A stretch of DNA of 64,000 nt. It comes from Bacillus sp. REN16 (GTDB lineage: Bacteria > Bacillota > Bacilli > Bacillales > Bacillaceae_L). The stretch is from NCBI RefSeq assembly GCF_020731355.1, contig NZ_JAJFZK010000007.1:1-64000 (forward strand). Reading direction: 5' to 3'. Position numbers and translations under genes: made by a program. The notes beneath the pieces were generated by a model. That model ran no database searches. It saw nothing but the letters and a program-made list of their open reading frames with translations, and was not told the DNA's origin. Each line of letters opens with the position of its first letter. Positions within the stretch are counted from its first letter, which is position 1. This document shows positions 32,627-42,887 of this stretch, piece after piece.

Positions 32627-32662
32627 CAAAAAAACCCCCTGTAAACGTTAGAGGGTCTTTTT
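32627..32662 (-). terminator. Intrinsic terminator of frr
   Basis: Stem ACCCTCT / AGGGGGT (one wobble pair), loop AACGTTTAC, then TTTTTT on the minus strand, downstream of the frr stop. Confidence 0.85.
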
Positions 32663-32687
32663 ACAATATATTGTACATTGAAATGGA

Positions 32688-33245
32688 TTAGACTTCCATG
32701 ATTTCTTTTTCTTTTTCTTTTGCAACTGAATCAATCTTATTAATAGACTCATCTGTGATTTTTTGAACATCGTCAGATAGACTACGTAATTCATCTTCAG
32801 TGATTTCACCATTTTTCTCAAGCTTTTTTAATTCATCATTGCCATCACGACGAACATTACGAACCGCAACCTTAGACTCTTCCGCGTATTTTTTTACAAG
32901 CTTCACTAACTCACGTCGTCTTTCTTCTGTAAGTGGCGGGATTGAAATACGAATAATAGACCCATCGTTTGTTGGATTTAAGCCTAAATCAGCCTTCTGG
33001 ATCGCTTTTTCCATATCACCTAAAACAGACTTGTCATATGGTTGAATAACAAGCATTCTTGCTTCAGGTACATTGATAGAAGCTAGCTGATTTAATGGTG
33101 TTGGCGCACCATAGTAATCAAGTGAAACCTTATCAAGGATCGCCGGATTTGCTCTACCAGCCCTAACAGTGGCTAGTTCACGAGACAATGCTTGGACTGC
33201 TTTAGACATTTTATCTTTCACTTGGTTTAATGTGTTATTTGCCAT
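32688..33245 (-). CDS. frr: Ribosome recycling factor
   Basis: With EF-G splits post-termination ribosomes. It has 185 residues, the usual length; the three-helix-bundle protein includes [23 protein letters not shown] and [13 protein letters not shown] start with GGGGG upstream. It starts four nt after pyrH, so the two are co-transcribed, and is followed by a terminator. Confidence 0.97.
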   Translation of the reverse strand: MANNTLNQVKDKMSKAVQALSRELATVRAGRANPAILDKVSLDYYGAPTPLNQLASINVPEARMLVIQPYDKSVLGDMEKAIQKADLGLNPTNDGSIIRISIPPLTEERRRELVKLVKKYAEESKVAVRNVRRDGNDELKKLEKNGEITEDELRSLSDDVQKITDESINKIDSVAKEKEKEIMEV

Positions 33246-33249
33246 AAAG

Positions 33250-33972
33250 TTATTTCCCCCTTACAATTGTTCCGATATTTTCTCCTAGTACCGCACGCTT
33301 AATATTTCCTTCTTCCATAATTGAAAAGACAATCAACGGAATATCATTGTCCATGCAAAGTGAAGATGCAGTTGAATCCATAACAGCTAATCCTTCTTTT
33401 ATAACATCCAGAAACGACAATGTCTCATATTTCACAGCAGTTTTATCTTTTGTTGGGTCTGCACTGTAGACACCATCAACATTATTTTTAGCCATTAAAA
33501 TAACCTCTGCTTCGATTTCAGCAGCACGTAGAGCAGCAGTAGTATCTGTTGAGAAATATGGATTCCCTGTGCCTGCTGCAAAAATAACAACTCGTTTCTT
33601 TTCAAGATGACGAATTGCTTTTCTTCTTATGTACGGTTCAGCGACTTGACGCATTTCAATGGAAGTTTGGACACGAGTTTGTATACCCAAGTTTTCTAAG
33701 CTATCTTGCAAAGCCAGGGAATTCATTACCGTTGCAAGCATTCCCATATAGTCAGCATTAGCACGGTCCATTCCCATTTCGCTACCGATCTTGCCTCGCC
33801 AAATATTTCCGCCGCCAACTACAACAGCAACTTCGACTCCTAATTCAGCAATTCCCTTCACTTGTTTAGCTACAGACTGGATTACAGATGGATTTATGCC
33901 AAATCCCTGCTCACCCGCTAATGCTTCTCCACTTAATTTTAACACTACACGTTTATATTTGGCACCGCTCAT
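33250..33972 (-). CDS. pyrH: UMP kinase
   Basis: Phosphorylates UMP to UDP; a hexameric amino-acid-kinase-fold enzyme regulated by UTP and GTP. The 240 residues show [18 protein letters not shown] at the N-terminus, VGGGNIWRG near 52-60 and the DGVYSADP block. ATG start with GGAGG 11 bases upstream. It follows the tsf terminator; a TTGAAA/TATAAA pair (34039-34044 and 34018-34023) with a short 15-base spacer is a weak candidate promoter. Confidence 0.97.
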   Translation of the reverse strand: MSGAKYKRVVLKLSGEALAGEQGFGINPSVIQSVAKQVKGIAELGVEVAVVVGGGNIWRGKIGSEMGMDRANADYMGMLATVMNSLALQDSLENLGIQTRVQTSIEMRQVAEPYIRRKAIRHLEKKRVVIFAAGTGNPYFSTDTTAALRAAEIEAEVILMAKNNVDGVYSADPTKDKTAVKYETLSFLDVIKEGLAVMDSTASSLCMDNDIPLIVFSIMEEGNIKRAVLGENIGTIVRGK

Positions 33973-34043
33973 TTAATATAAAACCTCCATCTTTTAAGAA
34001 AAGTACAAGGCGCCTTCTTTATAGCGCAATTTTATACATTTCA

Positions 34044-34073
34044 AAAAATAGGGAACACATAGCGTGTTCCCTG
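34044..34073 (-). terminator. Intrinsic terminator of tsf
   Basis: Stem AGGGAACACG / TGTGTTCCCT with a short loop, then ATTTTTTG on the minus strand, right after the tsf stop. Confidence 0.92.
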
Positions 34074-34081
34074 TTTTCTTT

Positions 34082-34963
34082 TTACTTCTTAACTTGGTTC
34101 ATTACTTCTTCAGCAAAGTTATCTTGACGTTTCTCGATTCCTTCACCAACTTCGTAGCGAACGAAGCTCTTCACTGTTGCACCTTTAGATTCAACAAATT
34201 TGCGAACCTTTTGATCTGGGTCTTTAACGAAGCTTTGGTCAAGAAGACAAATGTCTTCGAAGAACTTGCTTAAACGGCCTTCAACCATTTTCGCTACGAT
34301 ATTTTCAGGCTTACCTTCATTTAATGCTTGTTGTGTCAATACTTCGCGTTCACGTTCAACTTCCTCAGAAGAAACTTGATCACGTGTTACATATTTAGGA
34401 TTTACAGCCGCTACGTGCATTGCTACATCCTTAGCGATATCAGAATCTGCTGTGCCGCCAAGTACGGTTAGTACGCCAATACGTCCACCCATATGAAGGT
34501 AAGCACCAAATGCGTCACCATCTTCTTTAGTTGCAATTTCGTAACGACGAAGTGATAGTTTTTCACCAATTTTTGCGATTGCAGCATTAATATATTCGGA
34601 AACAGTTGAACCGTTGTCCATCTTTTGTTCTAATGCTTCTTCAACATTCGCTGGCTTTTTCGCTAAAAGATGAGCAGCTAATTCTTTTACTAGAGTTTGG
34701 AAACCTTCATTTTTTGCAACGAAGTCTGTTTCGGAGTTAACTTCCAAGATAACTGCCTCATTACCTGAAACTTCAATAGAAGTTAAACCTTCAGCAGCAA
34801 TACGATCGCCTTTCTTCGCAGCCTTTGCAATACCTTTTTCACGAAGGTAGTCAATTGCTTTTTCCATATCTCCATCAGTTTCTGTAAGAGCCTTCTTACA
34901 GTCCATCATACCTGCTCCAGTTTTTTCACGGAGCTCTTTTACCATTTGTGCAGTAACTGCCAT
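34082..34963 (-). CDS. tsf: Elongation factor Ts
   Basis: Nucleotide exchange factor for EF-Tu. It is 293 residues from the ATG at 34963 ([20 protein letters not shown]), with a strong AAGGAGG; an in-frame start at 34987 is upstream of that SD and rejected. The N-terminal UBA-like domain and [10 protein letters not shown] core motif are present. A minus-strand TATAAT at 35003-35008 is a good -10 but lacks a clear -35. A terminator and repeat B3 separate it from rpsB, so tsf is probably transcribed on its own, at least partly. Confidence 0.97.
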   Translation of the reverse strand: MAVTAQMVKELREKTGAGMMDCKKALTETDGDMEKAIDYLREKGIAKAAKKGDRIAAEGLTSIEVSGNEAVILEVNSETDFVAKNEGFQTLVKELAAHLLAKKPANVEEALEQKMDNGSTVSEYINAAIAKIGEKLSLRRYEIATKEDGDAFGAYLHMGGRIGVLTVLGGTADSDIAKDVAMHVAAVNPKYVTRDQVSSEEVEREREVLTQQALNEGKPENIVAKMVEGRLSKFFEDICLLDQSFVKDPDQKVRKFVESKGATVKSFVRYEVGEGIEKRQDNFAEEVMNQVKK

Positions 34964-35002
34964 TATGTTTTCCTCCTTATTTGCCACTATGTATTAGTTC
35001 CA

Positions 35003-35008
35003 ATTATA
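35003..35008 (-). promoter_or_regulatory. Candidate -10 element for tsf
   Basis: A perfect TATAAT on the minus strand 40 nt before the tsf start. No good -35 is seen 16-18 bases upstream. Confidence 0.35.
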
Positions 35009-35053
35009 CAAATTAATAGCTTAGACATACTGTTTCTATTATGACTTAAAAAA

Positions 35054-35247
35054 CAAAATCAAATGCGCAATGGCGTATTTGCGCCCGATTTTTTTCGAGC
35101 TTGCCTCGAAAAATTTCCTTTGAAAAATCGTGGCATCCGCCAGAGGCTTTAACTTTATTCAGACAAATTTTGTACTTTGACTGAATAGTAATTTTTTATT
35201 CATCCCCCACTTGGTGGAGTAAGGGACTTCTACTGAATAAAGTTAAT
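35054..35247 (+). repeat. Family B modular hairpin repeat, copy B3 (large tail loop)
   Basis: Head CAAATGCGC/GCGTATTTG and core CGCCCGATTTTTTTCGAGC with a CTCGAAAAA hairpin arm. TTTCCTTTGAAAAATCG and CATCCGCCAGAGGC follow. The tail hairpin arms TAACTTTATTCAG and CTGAATAAAGTTA enclose about 70 bases of sequence found in no other copy, including CCCAC/GTGGAG-like pairs. It occupies most of the 339-nt rpsB-tsf gap; the rest holds the rpsB terminator and the tsf -10. Confidence 0.85.
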
Positions 35248-35259
35248 ATTAATTCTTAA

Positions 35260-35296
35260 AAAAGGTGATAAAAGGCATAACCCTCTTATCACCTTT
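35260..35296 (-). terminator. Intrinsic terminator of rpsB
   Basis: Stem AAAGGTGATAA / TTATCACCTTT with a 14-base loop, then a T-run on the minus strand, just after the rpsB stop. Confidence 0.9.
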
Positions 35297-35302
35297 CGCT
35301 CA

Positions 35303-36091
<789 letters not shown>

Positions 36092-36112
36092 TGTGTATTA
36101 ACACCAAAAATT

Positions 36113-36142
36113 AATATAACATAATCGAAACATAGGGGTCAA
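36113..36142 (-). promoter_or_regulatory. SigA promoter of rpsB
   Basis: Minus-strand -35 TTGACC (36142-36137) and -10 TATATT (36118-36113), spacer 18 bases, each one mismatch from consensus. It begins seven bases after the swrB stop. Confidence 0.7.
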
Positions 36143-36148
36143 GAAAAA

Positions 36149-36658
36149 TTAGTTGTTTTGACGAAATTTGTGTAAAAGTTCTATTTCAGTTTTCCCCTTA
36201 TTTAATTTTCTTGCAATTTCCTCATAAGACAAGCCAAGCTTTATAAGGTGATCGATATCTTTAACAATGGAGTCTTTATTATTTTCATCTTTCACTTGTG
36301 TTTTTTGAATTTTTTCATTTTCTGCTATATCTATCATTATCGCTTTTTCCTTATCCTGAAAAGAAGGCAGAAGGTCATTTAGATCATCAGAGGTTAATTC
36401 GGGCTCTATAATATGGATTGATGCCTTACTATTAGCCTCTGGTGTATGTTTCACATCTTTGATTCGAGATAAAAAGACTTCATTTTCCTCTTTGATTTCC
36501 ATTACATATGAGGTAATTACATTTTCAAATTCTTTAAGTAAGCGTTCTTGTTTCATTTCAACATCTTTTAGTTGCGTAATCTTCAGGTATAAAAAAATAA
36601 TTAAAAAAAAGGCGACTGCAAGTAACGCAAAGCTAAGTATAAATAATATGGTAGTCAT
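36149..36658 (-). CDS. swrB: SwrB, flagellar type III secretion activator
   Basis: A 169-residue protein with an N-terminal transmembrane helix (residues 4-25), a coiled, acidic middle and a C-terminal helix-turn-helix-like block LIKLGLSYEEIARKLNKGKT. Length and layout match B. subtilis SwrB/YlxL (167 aa), which promotes hook-basal-body completion and SigD activity during swarming. It is the last gene of the fla/che operon, with no terminator before rpsB. Confidence 0.88.
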   Translation of the reverse strand: MTTILFILSFALLAVAFFLIIFLYLKITQLKDVEMKQERLLKEFENVITSYVMEIKEENEVFLSRIKDVKHTPEANSKASIHIIEPELTSDDLNDLLPSFQDKEKAIMIDIAENEKIQKTQVKDENNKDSIVKDIDHLIKLGLSYEEIARKLNKGKTEIELLHKFRQNN

Positions 36659-36668
36659 TCCATTCCCT

Positions 36669-36971
36669 CTATCCCACTATATCAATAAAATTACCCTTGT
36701 ATGGATGTTGCTCCTTCTCTTCATCAGGATTTTGCGTTTTTTGCGAAGGCTGTTTTGCAAAAGGGTTTGATGAGTCATCCTTATGTATTTGCGCGTTTTC
36801 GGTTTTATTGTTTTCGTTCACTTTTGTTCGATTTCTTTTCTCCAACTTTTCATTTTCCGAAGAAATATGGTCTTGCATATGCTGTCCACGCATCATCAGT
36901 TGTTCATGAATCTTCCCTGCATCTAGAGTTCTTGGAATGGCAACTTGTAATTCAATTAATTTTAGACTCAA
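36669..36971 (-). CDS. Conserved hypothetical protein of the fla/che operon
   Basis: A 100-residue protein I cannot name. An N-terminal helix-like block (LKLIELQVAIPRTLDAGKIH, then EQLMMRGQ) resembles a conserved family in spore-former flagellar operons, from memory. The rest is hydrophilic and low complexity (Lys, Asn, Gln, Glu, Ser). No signal peptide or membrane segment. TTG start at 36971, with GGAAGAAGTG upstream. It sits 22 nt after the FapA gene and 10 nt before swrB. B. subtilis has no gene in this slot. A role in flagellar gene control or assembly is only inferred from position. Confidence 0.75.
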   Translation of the reverse strand: MSLKLIELQVAIPRTLDAGKIHEQLMMRGQHMQDHISSENEKLEKRNRTKVNENNKTENAQIHKDDSSNPFAKQPSQKTQNPDEEKEQHPYKGNFIDIVG

Positions 36972-36993
36972 TTATTTTCACTTCTTCCGATTT

Positions 36994-38358
36994 TTAATTT
37001 TCAGAATAGATGTCTATTGAAATCTCATTGTTAACTAGTTGCGCTTTAACTTGGTGAAAGAGTTGATTTATGATCCTTTTATATTTTCCAAATTGTACAT
37101 AGACATTTGGATACAGATTGCCAATAGCAACTATATTATTTGCAGCAGTTTCCTTCTGTTTTGATGAAAGTTCGCTTAATTCAGATTCAAGTAACTCTAA
37201 TTTCTTTGTTAGTTCGGTTTGGGTGAGTTTATCTCTTTTTAGTAGTAATATTTCATCTTCTGATAGAGTTGATGTCCTTTTGTATTTTTCTGCTAATTTC
37301 TGAAGGATAAGTAAAACTTTTTGAAGTTGGGCTTTTATTGTATCCATTTCCTTACGAATCCGTTTTTCTTCTTCGAAAAGATTATTATTAGTTCCAATTT
37401 GAATCTCTGTTTTCGTATGTAATGCATTTCCGATGTCCTTAGCCCTAACATGTGTGCCAGCTGATATGAGTCCACCAATAATGCTCCCGGTCAAGGATTG
37501 AACATTTTCTCCGGCGATGCAGACACTATGTAAAATTGTACCATTTGCTTCGATATTCTTTCCTGCATATACTTGGCATTGATTTATATATGATGCAATG
37601 ATGTCTCCTTTGGCATGGATCGATGCTTTTGCAAACCCGACAATCCCGCCTGATATATATATGGAGCCCCCTGCCTCTAATTGCGCTCCTTCAACTAGGC
37701 CATAGATCGAAATGTCACCTCCTGCTTTGACGACATAGTCGCTTGGTACATTCCCTCTAATAGTCACATTCCCAATAAAATCAATATTCCCGATTTTTAG
37801 GTTTAAGTCCCCATTTACTTCATATACAGGAAGAACATTAATCTTTTTTCCCAATAGACTAAGTTGTCCGTCGGCCGTGGCATAGAGCTTCCCATTTGTT
37901 TCAGCAATGTTTTTACCTAATGTTAGCGGAAATGGTTTTCCCTTTATAGCTGATATAGGCTGTCCTAATACATTTCTTCCGGGAATTCCAGGCTTGCTTG
38001 GATAAATCGTCGCCACAAGATGCCCGGCTTTTACGGATGGTATTTGCCTTACATTTCGAAAATTAAATACCTCATTAGATTGAATATCCTGTTTTATTTC
38101 GACTGATTCTAGCTTTATAAAACCGTCTTCCCCTTTTTGGGGAGCCTCGCCCTCGGCAATTAATAATGGAAAAGCTATGTCATCCAAATCCGCAATCATA
38201 TTTGAAATGACTTCTTTCTTTACTCCAAACGAAATTCCGTTTTTGGACAGCAAAGAATAAACGTCGGACTCTTCAATTTTATGAGGTGCAGATTCTTTAA
38301 TGACGTTGAGGTGAACAGTTAATTTATCTTTGGATATTAGAAGTTCGATTTCAGCCAC
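36994..38358 (-). CDS. FapA/DUF342 family polymer-forming-like protein
   Basis: A 454-residue protein. The N-terminal region (1-160) includes ATIYPSKPGIPGRNVLG, typical of the DUF342/FapA family. A right-handed beta-helix with repeated G-x-V/I patterns spans about 165-320 (GDLNLKIGNIDFIGNVTIRG-like repeats). A coiled coil covers about 330-400 and a short C-terminal domain closes it. Cytoplasmic by appearance. The SD GGGAGG is very close to the GTG start (three bases). In Vibrio a FapA protein affects polar flagellation; its role in Bacillus is unknown. It lies between sigD and swrB, absent from that position in B. subtilis. Confidence 0.87.
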   Translation of the reverse strand: MAEIELLISKDKLTVHLNVIKESAPHKIEESDVYSLLSKNGISFGVKKEVISNMIADLDDIAFPLLIAEGEAPQKGEDGFIKLESVEIKQDIQSNEVFNFRNVRQIPSVKAGHLVATIYPSKPGIPGRNVLGQPISAIKGKPFPLTLGKNIAETNGKLYATADGQLSLLGKKINVLPVYEVNGDLNLKIGNIDFIGNVTIRGNVPSDYVVKAGGDISIYGLVEGAQLEAGGSIYISGGIVGFAKASIHAKGDIIASYINQCQVYAGKNIEANGTILHSVCIAGENVQSLTGSIIGGLISAGTHVRAKDIGNALHTKTEIQIGTNNNLFEEEKRIRKEMDTIKAQLQKVLLILQKLAEKYKRTSTLSEDEILLLKRDKLTQTELTKKLELLESELSELSSKQKETAANNIVAIGNLYPNVYVQFGKYKRIINQLFHQVKAQLVNNEISIDIYSEN

Positions 38359-38386
38359 AGTCCTCCCGCCTTTTGAATGAACAATT

Positions 38387-39154
38387 TTAATGAATGTGCT
38401 TTTGTAAAATAGCCTTCAGCTTATAGAGGGCTTTTGAGTGAATTTGTGATATTCTTGATGTAGACAAACCCATAACCTGTCCAATTTCAGTTAATGTAAG
38501 CTCTTCTTTATAAAATAAACTAATGATTAACTGCTCTTTTTCATTTAATTGTTGGATGACATCGATTAATTGATTGAGTACTTCTTTTTTTATGATATGT
38601 TCTTCTGGTGTTAAGGTCTTTTCATCCTTTATCGAAAGGTGCGATTTTTCACTGCCATCGTCTTCAAGAGGAGTGTCGTCCATAGAAAGTACATTTGCAA
38701 AGAAGCCTTCATTCATTGTATGATAAACATCCTCTTCACTCATCTCAACTTCAACAGCGATTTCTGAAATTGACACGTTTCGCATTAGTTTTTGTTCAAG
38801 TTTTTCGATAGCAGCTTCCACTTTTTTTGTTTTTTCTCTTGAGCTTCTAGGTAACCAGTCTTCCTTTCTAAGGCCATCTAATATCGCTCCTCGAATTCGA
38901 AAGGAGGCATATGTATCGAACTTTAAGTCACGGGAAGGATCGAATTTTTCCAGAGCATCATACAGACCAACCATCCCGAGACTTTTTAACTCATCTTTGT
39001 TCACGCTTTTCGGCAACGTGACTGAGATGCGTTGTACATGGTATGAAACCAGTGGCATGTATGTTCTAACTAGGGCATCCCCTGCCTCTACGTCTCTTGA
39101 GTCGGTCCATTTCTGCCAATATTCCTGATGATCTGCCGATGATAACCTGGTCAT
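38387..39154 (-). CDS. sigD: RNA polymerase sigma factor SigD (FliA-type, sigma-28)
   Basis: Drives late flagellar, motility and autolysin genes once FlgM is exported. It has 255 residues: region 2 with KFDTYASFRIRGAILDGLR near 77-96, region 3 near 115-150 and region 4 with LTLTEIGQVMGLSTSRISQ near 219-237. ATG start with AAAGGAGGAG. Placed near the 3' end of the long operon, as in B. subtilis, where distance from the promoter affects SigD level and cell-fate choice. Confidence 0.97.
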   Translation of the reverse strand: MTRLSSADHQEYWQKWTDSRDVEAGDALVRTYMPLVSYHVQRISVTLPKSVNKDELKSLGMVGLYDALEKFDPSRDLKFDTYASFRIRGAILDGLRKEDWLPRSSREKTKKVEAAIEKLEQKLMRNVSISEIAVEVEMSEEDVYHTMNEGFFANVLSMDDTPLEDDGSEKSHLSIKDEKTLTPEEHIIKKEVLNQLIDVIQQLNEKEQLIISLFYKEELTLTEIGQVMGLSTSRISQIHSKALYKLKAILQKHIH

Positions 39155-39197
39155 TCTGCTCCTCCTTTACGTTTACTTTTTGATATTTTTTACTCTT

Positions 39198-39695
39198 TTA
39201 TATCTCTTTAATTCCTTTATTGACTGTGCGGATTTTTAAAATCGTTGTCACCGGGTCAAATTCGATTGTTCGACCATTGCTTCCGCCAACATCTGATGCA
39301 ACAAGTATGATATTAAAGCGCTTAAGCTCTGCTTCAACCGCCTCAACATTCCGCGGGCCAATTCTCATAATATCACTGCCGGATTGAAATTGAAACATTT
39401 GGGCTCCGCCTGCAATTTTGGCTTTTAAGCTTATTGCACGGCCGCCGATTTTAATAATTTTATGAATAAGTTCTTCTATTGCAGTATCGGCATATTTGGC
39501 AATATTCATGTTTTCCGCTTTTGTCAATGCCGAGTTTGGCAGCATGATATGGGCTAGTCCTGCTACCTTTTTTGCCTGGTCATAAATGACAACTCCAACG
39601 CAGGAACCTAATCCAGATGTTCGGATTAAGTCTGGTGCAGTAATGACATTCATGTCAGCTATCCCAACCTTAATGACTTGTGACGACTCAATCAT
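39198..39695 (-). CDS. cheD: Chemoreceptor glutamine deamidase CheD
   Basis: Deamidates chemoreceptor glutamines and stimulates CheC. It has 165 residues with catalytic Cys32 in [12 protein letters not shown] and His49 in [12 protein letters not shown] start overlaps the cheC stop by eight bases, so the pair is translationally coupled; GGGAG lies upstream. Followed by sigD after 43 nt. Confidence 0.96.
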   Translation of the reverse strand: MIESSQVIKVGIADMNVITAPDLIRTSGLGSCVGVVIYDQAKKVAGLAHIMLPNSALTKAENMNIAKYADTAIEELIHKIIKIGGRAISLKAKIAGGAQMFQFQSGSDIMRIGPRNVEAVEAELKRFNIILVASDVGGSNGRTIEFDPVTTILKIRTVNKGIKEI

Positions 39696-40329
39696 CTATT
39701 TGAACTCCCAAAGCAGCGAATATTTTTTCAAATGAATCAGGATCCGGCAACAGCAAAAACTGCCCATTTATATTGTTGTTAGTAGGATTTTCATTTTCAT
39801 TAATTTCTGTTTCAATGACTATTGCAAAATCACTTTCCTGCGAAAGTTCTATTAAGCCATAACCGATAATTGCACCCACCATATCTATTGAAAAGCCGGG
39901 CACAGAGGGATACAAATTTAACTGTGTAAAATCTGATAATGATGTGAGATAAGAGCCTGACAAAATATTTCCAACTTCCTGAAAAGCTGATATCCCCATT
40001 TCATTTTGGGAGTCACTCTCAAATGAGAAGCTTTTATCAAAAATTAAATCCTGTATTAATTTTGTTGCTTGTGGGAGCTGCAAAATAAAGAACATATTTC
40101 CAGTTAGGTCTCCTTCAATCCTTAGGAAAATACCGGCAACAATATTTTCAGCACCTCCAGCAAACTCCATCATTTCGTCAAATGAAACGATTCTCACATT
40201 CGGAACTTTCATATCAATTTTTCGATTTAGAAGTTTCGACAAAGCCGTAGCTGAATGTCCAGCTCCAATATTTCCAATCTCTTTTAAAATATCTAAATGT
40301 GTGGAATTAATACGCCCGAAAAATGACAT
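39688..40329 (-). CDS. cheC: CheY-P phosphatase CheC
   Basis: Dephosphorylates CheY-P and binds CheD in Bacillus-type adaptation. It has 213 residues with both phosphatase motifs: [19 protein letters not shown] (Glu17, Asn20) and [14 protein letters not shown] (Glu118, Asn121), so both active sites look intact. ATG start five nt after cheW. Confidence 0.96.
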   Translation of the reverse strand: MSFFGRINSTHLDILKEIGNIGAGHSATALSKLLNRKIDMKVPNVRIVSFDEMMEFAGGAENIVAGIFLRIEGDLTGNMFFILQLPQATKLIQDLIFDKSFSFESDSQNEMGISAFQEVGNILSGSYLTSLSDFTQLNLYPSVPGFSIDMVGAIIGYGLIELSQESDFAIVIETEINENENPTNNNINGQFLLLPDPDSFEKIFAALGVQIDD

Positions 40330-40334
40330 AACAA

Positions 40335-40796
40335 TTACCCTTCCATCTTATCCATTACTAACCTTGGATTAAGAACTTTTTCTAGATTTAGTAAGATGAG
40401 CAGTCTTTTCTCTAGTTTTGCTACTCCTTCTAAGTATTCCACTTCAACACTACCGACAATCTCTGGTGGTGGCTCTATTGCATCAACTGGAATATCCATA
40501 ACATCATTTGCCGTATCGACAATTAATCCGACCTCTACATCTTCTGTCGCTACAATAATGATCCTTGAACTGTCCGTATATTCTGTTTCATCCATTCCAA
40601 AGCGTGTTCTTAAATCAATAATCGGAGTAACGACCCCTCTTAGATTAATTACACCCTTAACAAATGATGCTGTTCTTGGAACACGGGTTATATGCTGTAC
40701 TTTTTCAATGGACCGCACTTGAGAAACCGGAATTCCGTATTCTTCATCTTGAAGTGAAAATACAATTACTTTTAACATTGTTGCTTGTTCAGACAT
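40335..40796 (-). CDS. cheW: Chemotaxis coupling protein CheW
   Basis: SH3-like adaptor that links receptors to CheA. It has 153 residues with VFSLQDEEYGIPVSQV at the N-terminus and VKGVINLRGVVTPIIDLR, the receptor-binding core. ATG start with GGGGGAG upstream. It follows cheA by 27 nt. Confidence 0.97.
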   Translation of the reverse strand: MSEQATMLKVIVFSLQDEEYGIPVSQVRSIEKVQHITRVPRTASFVKGVINLRGVVTPIIDLRTRFGMDETEYTDSSRIIIVATEDVEVGLIVDTANDVMDIPVDAIEPPPEIVGSVEVEYLEGVAKLEKRLLILLNLEKVLNPRLVMDKMEG

Positions 40797-40823
40797 TTTT
40801 TCTCCCCCTTTACCGACTATTGT

Positions 40824-42869
40824 TTATTTGATTAACGCATTACAATCGACAATTAAAGCAACTTGACCATCACCTAGTATGGTTGCTCCAGAAATTGCAA
40901 ACACATTTGATAAATAGTTTCCTAGCGATTTCAATACAACTTCCTGTTGCCCTATGAAAGAATCGACAATAAGCCCAGCTGATTTATCAGCTTTTTTCAC
41001 AATTACAATAGAAACGTACTCATCCTCATCGGTTGAGGATGGGACTTCAAAAATTCCCTTTAAATTTACCAATGGTATAACCTTACCTCTAAAATCAATA
41101 ACCTTTTGATTATGAGCATGAAGGATCTCACTCTTTTTGATGATTGCTGTTTCGATAATCGAGGAAAGTGGTATTGCATATTTTTCATTTTGTACTTCAA
41201 CTAGCATGACAGATATAATTGATAATGTTAAAGGTAGTTGAATTGAAAATACAGAGCCTTTTCCAACCGCAGAACGAATCGTAATTGAGCCGCCTAGTGA
41301 TTCAATTGTATTCTTTACCACATCCAGCCCAACACCACGTCCAGACACATCCGAAATCTTTTCAGCGGTAGAAAAACCTGAAGAGAATATAAAGTCAAAT
41401 ACTTGGCTGTCCGTTAAGGTTTCCGCGGATTTCGCTGTAATTATTTCTTTGTTTATAGCCTTTTGAATGATTTTTTCACGACTAATTCCAGCACCATCAT
41501 CTTCAATTTCAATGAAAACATGATTTCCACTGTGATAGGCTCGCAGGATAACTGTACCTTCTTCGTGTTTTCCATTTTGTACTCTGACAGTCGGGGTTTC
41601 AATCCCATGATCAAGGGCATTACGCAAAAGATGTACAAGTGGATCACCAATTTCATCGATTACAGTACGATCTAATTCCGTTTCCGCTCCAATAATTTGC
41701 AGATTTATTTTTTTATGCAGATCTTTCGCCAACTGGCGTACCATACGTGGAAAACGATTAAAGACAGTTTCAACAGGAACCATTCTCATGGTCAAAATTA
41801 TGTTTTGTAAATCTCCTGAAATTCGCGACATTCTTTCAACCGTTTCATTTAGCTCAGAATGATTTAGATCCCTGGAGATTTGCTCTAATCGTCCTCTATC
41901 AATAACTAATTCTTCAAATAGATTCATAAGGATATCAAGTCGTTCAATATTGACCCTGATTGTCTTATGATTACCATTCTTGTTATTTGATTTGGCAGAA
42001 TGATTTTCTTCCTTTTCAAGTTTTGACTGTTCATCTGGAACAACAAGTGTAGTGGCAACTTCCTTTTTTGCTTGAATTTGTTCTTGTGGTTCATTCTTGT
42101 ATGAATCCAGTTGGAATTCTTGAACTATTACTCTATCGATTTCAGATACTTTCATAATTCGTTTCTTGACATTTTCAGCCATTTCGGTTGAAACAAGTGT
42201 TACTGCAAACTCATTTTGAAACAACTCTTCCTCTAATTGATCGACAGAAGGAATAGATTTAATGATTTCCCCAACTTGTTCAAGGACCTCAAATACCATA
42301 AATACACGAGCGGCTTTTAATAAACAATCCTCTCTAAGAATAATTGTAATTTCATAACAGTTAAAGCCTTGTTCCTTTGATTGTTGGATAACTGTTAACT
42401 CAAAATCATCGTAAGTATTTTTACCCGGCGCATGATTTTCATCTGTTATTATCTCTACTGAGACAGTTGTATCTTCAACCTTAATATCTTCTCCACTTTC
42501 AATTTTCTTCAATAAATACACGACATCTGAAACATCTTTTTTACCGTCTCCACCGTCTGCAATTGAAAAAATCATTTCCTCCAAATAATCAACTGCTTTG
42601 AAAACAATATCTAAAAGTGATGGAGATACGTTTATTTTATTATTTCGAATACCATCAAGGACATTTTCCATTTGATGTGTGAGACTTGCCAAATCATCAT
42701 ATCCCATTGTCGCTGACATTCCCTTTAATGTATGTGCCGAGCGAAAAATTTCATTAACAATAGAAATATTTTCAGGGTCTTTTTCCAATTCTAATAAATG
42801 CTCATTACAAGCCTGAAGATGTTCTTTGCTTTCTTCGATAAACACTTCTAAATATTGATCCATATCCAT
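40824..42869 (-). CDS. cheA: Chemotaxis histidine kinase CheA
   Basis: Receptor-coupled kinase that phosphorylates CheY and CheB. The 681 residues show the standard five domains. HPt has His46 in IFRSAHTLKGMSATMG; the P2 response-regulator-binding region is about 155-260 and dimerisation about 305-365. The ATPase has DDGAGISREK and GRGVGLDVV; the CheW-like domain is about 545-680. ATG start with GGGGTG upstream. It follows cheB by 18 nt. Confidence 0.97.
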   Translation of the reverse strand: MDMDQYLEVFIEESKEHLQACNEHLLELEKDPENISIVNEIFRSAHTLKGMSATMGYDDLASLTHQMENVLDGIRNNKINVSPSLLDIVFKAVDYLEEMIFSIADGGDGKKDVSDVVYLLKKIESGEDIKVEDTTVSVEIITDENHAPGKNTYDDFELTVIQQSKEQGFNCYEITIILREDCLLKAARVFMVFEVLEQVGEIIKSIPSVDQLEEELFQNEFAVTLVSTEMAENVKKRIMKVSEIDRVIVQEFQLDSYKNEPQEQIQAKKEVATTLVVPDEQSKLEKEENHSAKSNNKNGNHKTIRVNIERLDILMNLFEELVIDRGRLEQISRDLNHSELNETVERMSRISGDLQNIILTMRMVPVETVFNRFPRMVRQLAKDLHKKINLQIIGAETELDRTVIDEIGDPLVHLLRNALDHGIETPTVRVQNGKHEEGTVILRAYHSGNHVFIEIEDDGAGISREKIIQKAINKEIITAKSAETLTDSQVFDFIFSSGFSTAEKISDVSGRGVGLDVVKNTIESLGGSITIRSAVGKGSVFSIQLPLTLSIISVMLVEVQNEKYAIPLSSIIETAIIKKSEILHAHNQKVIDFRGKVIPLVNLKGIFEVPSSTDEDEYVSIVIVKKADKSAGLIVDSFIGQQEVVLKSLGNYLSNVFAISGATILGDGQVALIVDCNALIK

Positions 42870-42887
42870 CAGCTAACACCCCTTTAC

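Noticed and set aside
34001-34030. Possible fragment of repeat family A (CAAGGCGCC) between pyrH and tsf
   Set aside because: Only about nine bases match the family A end; too short to separate from chance.
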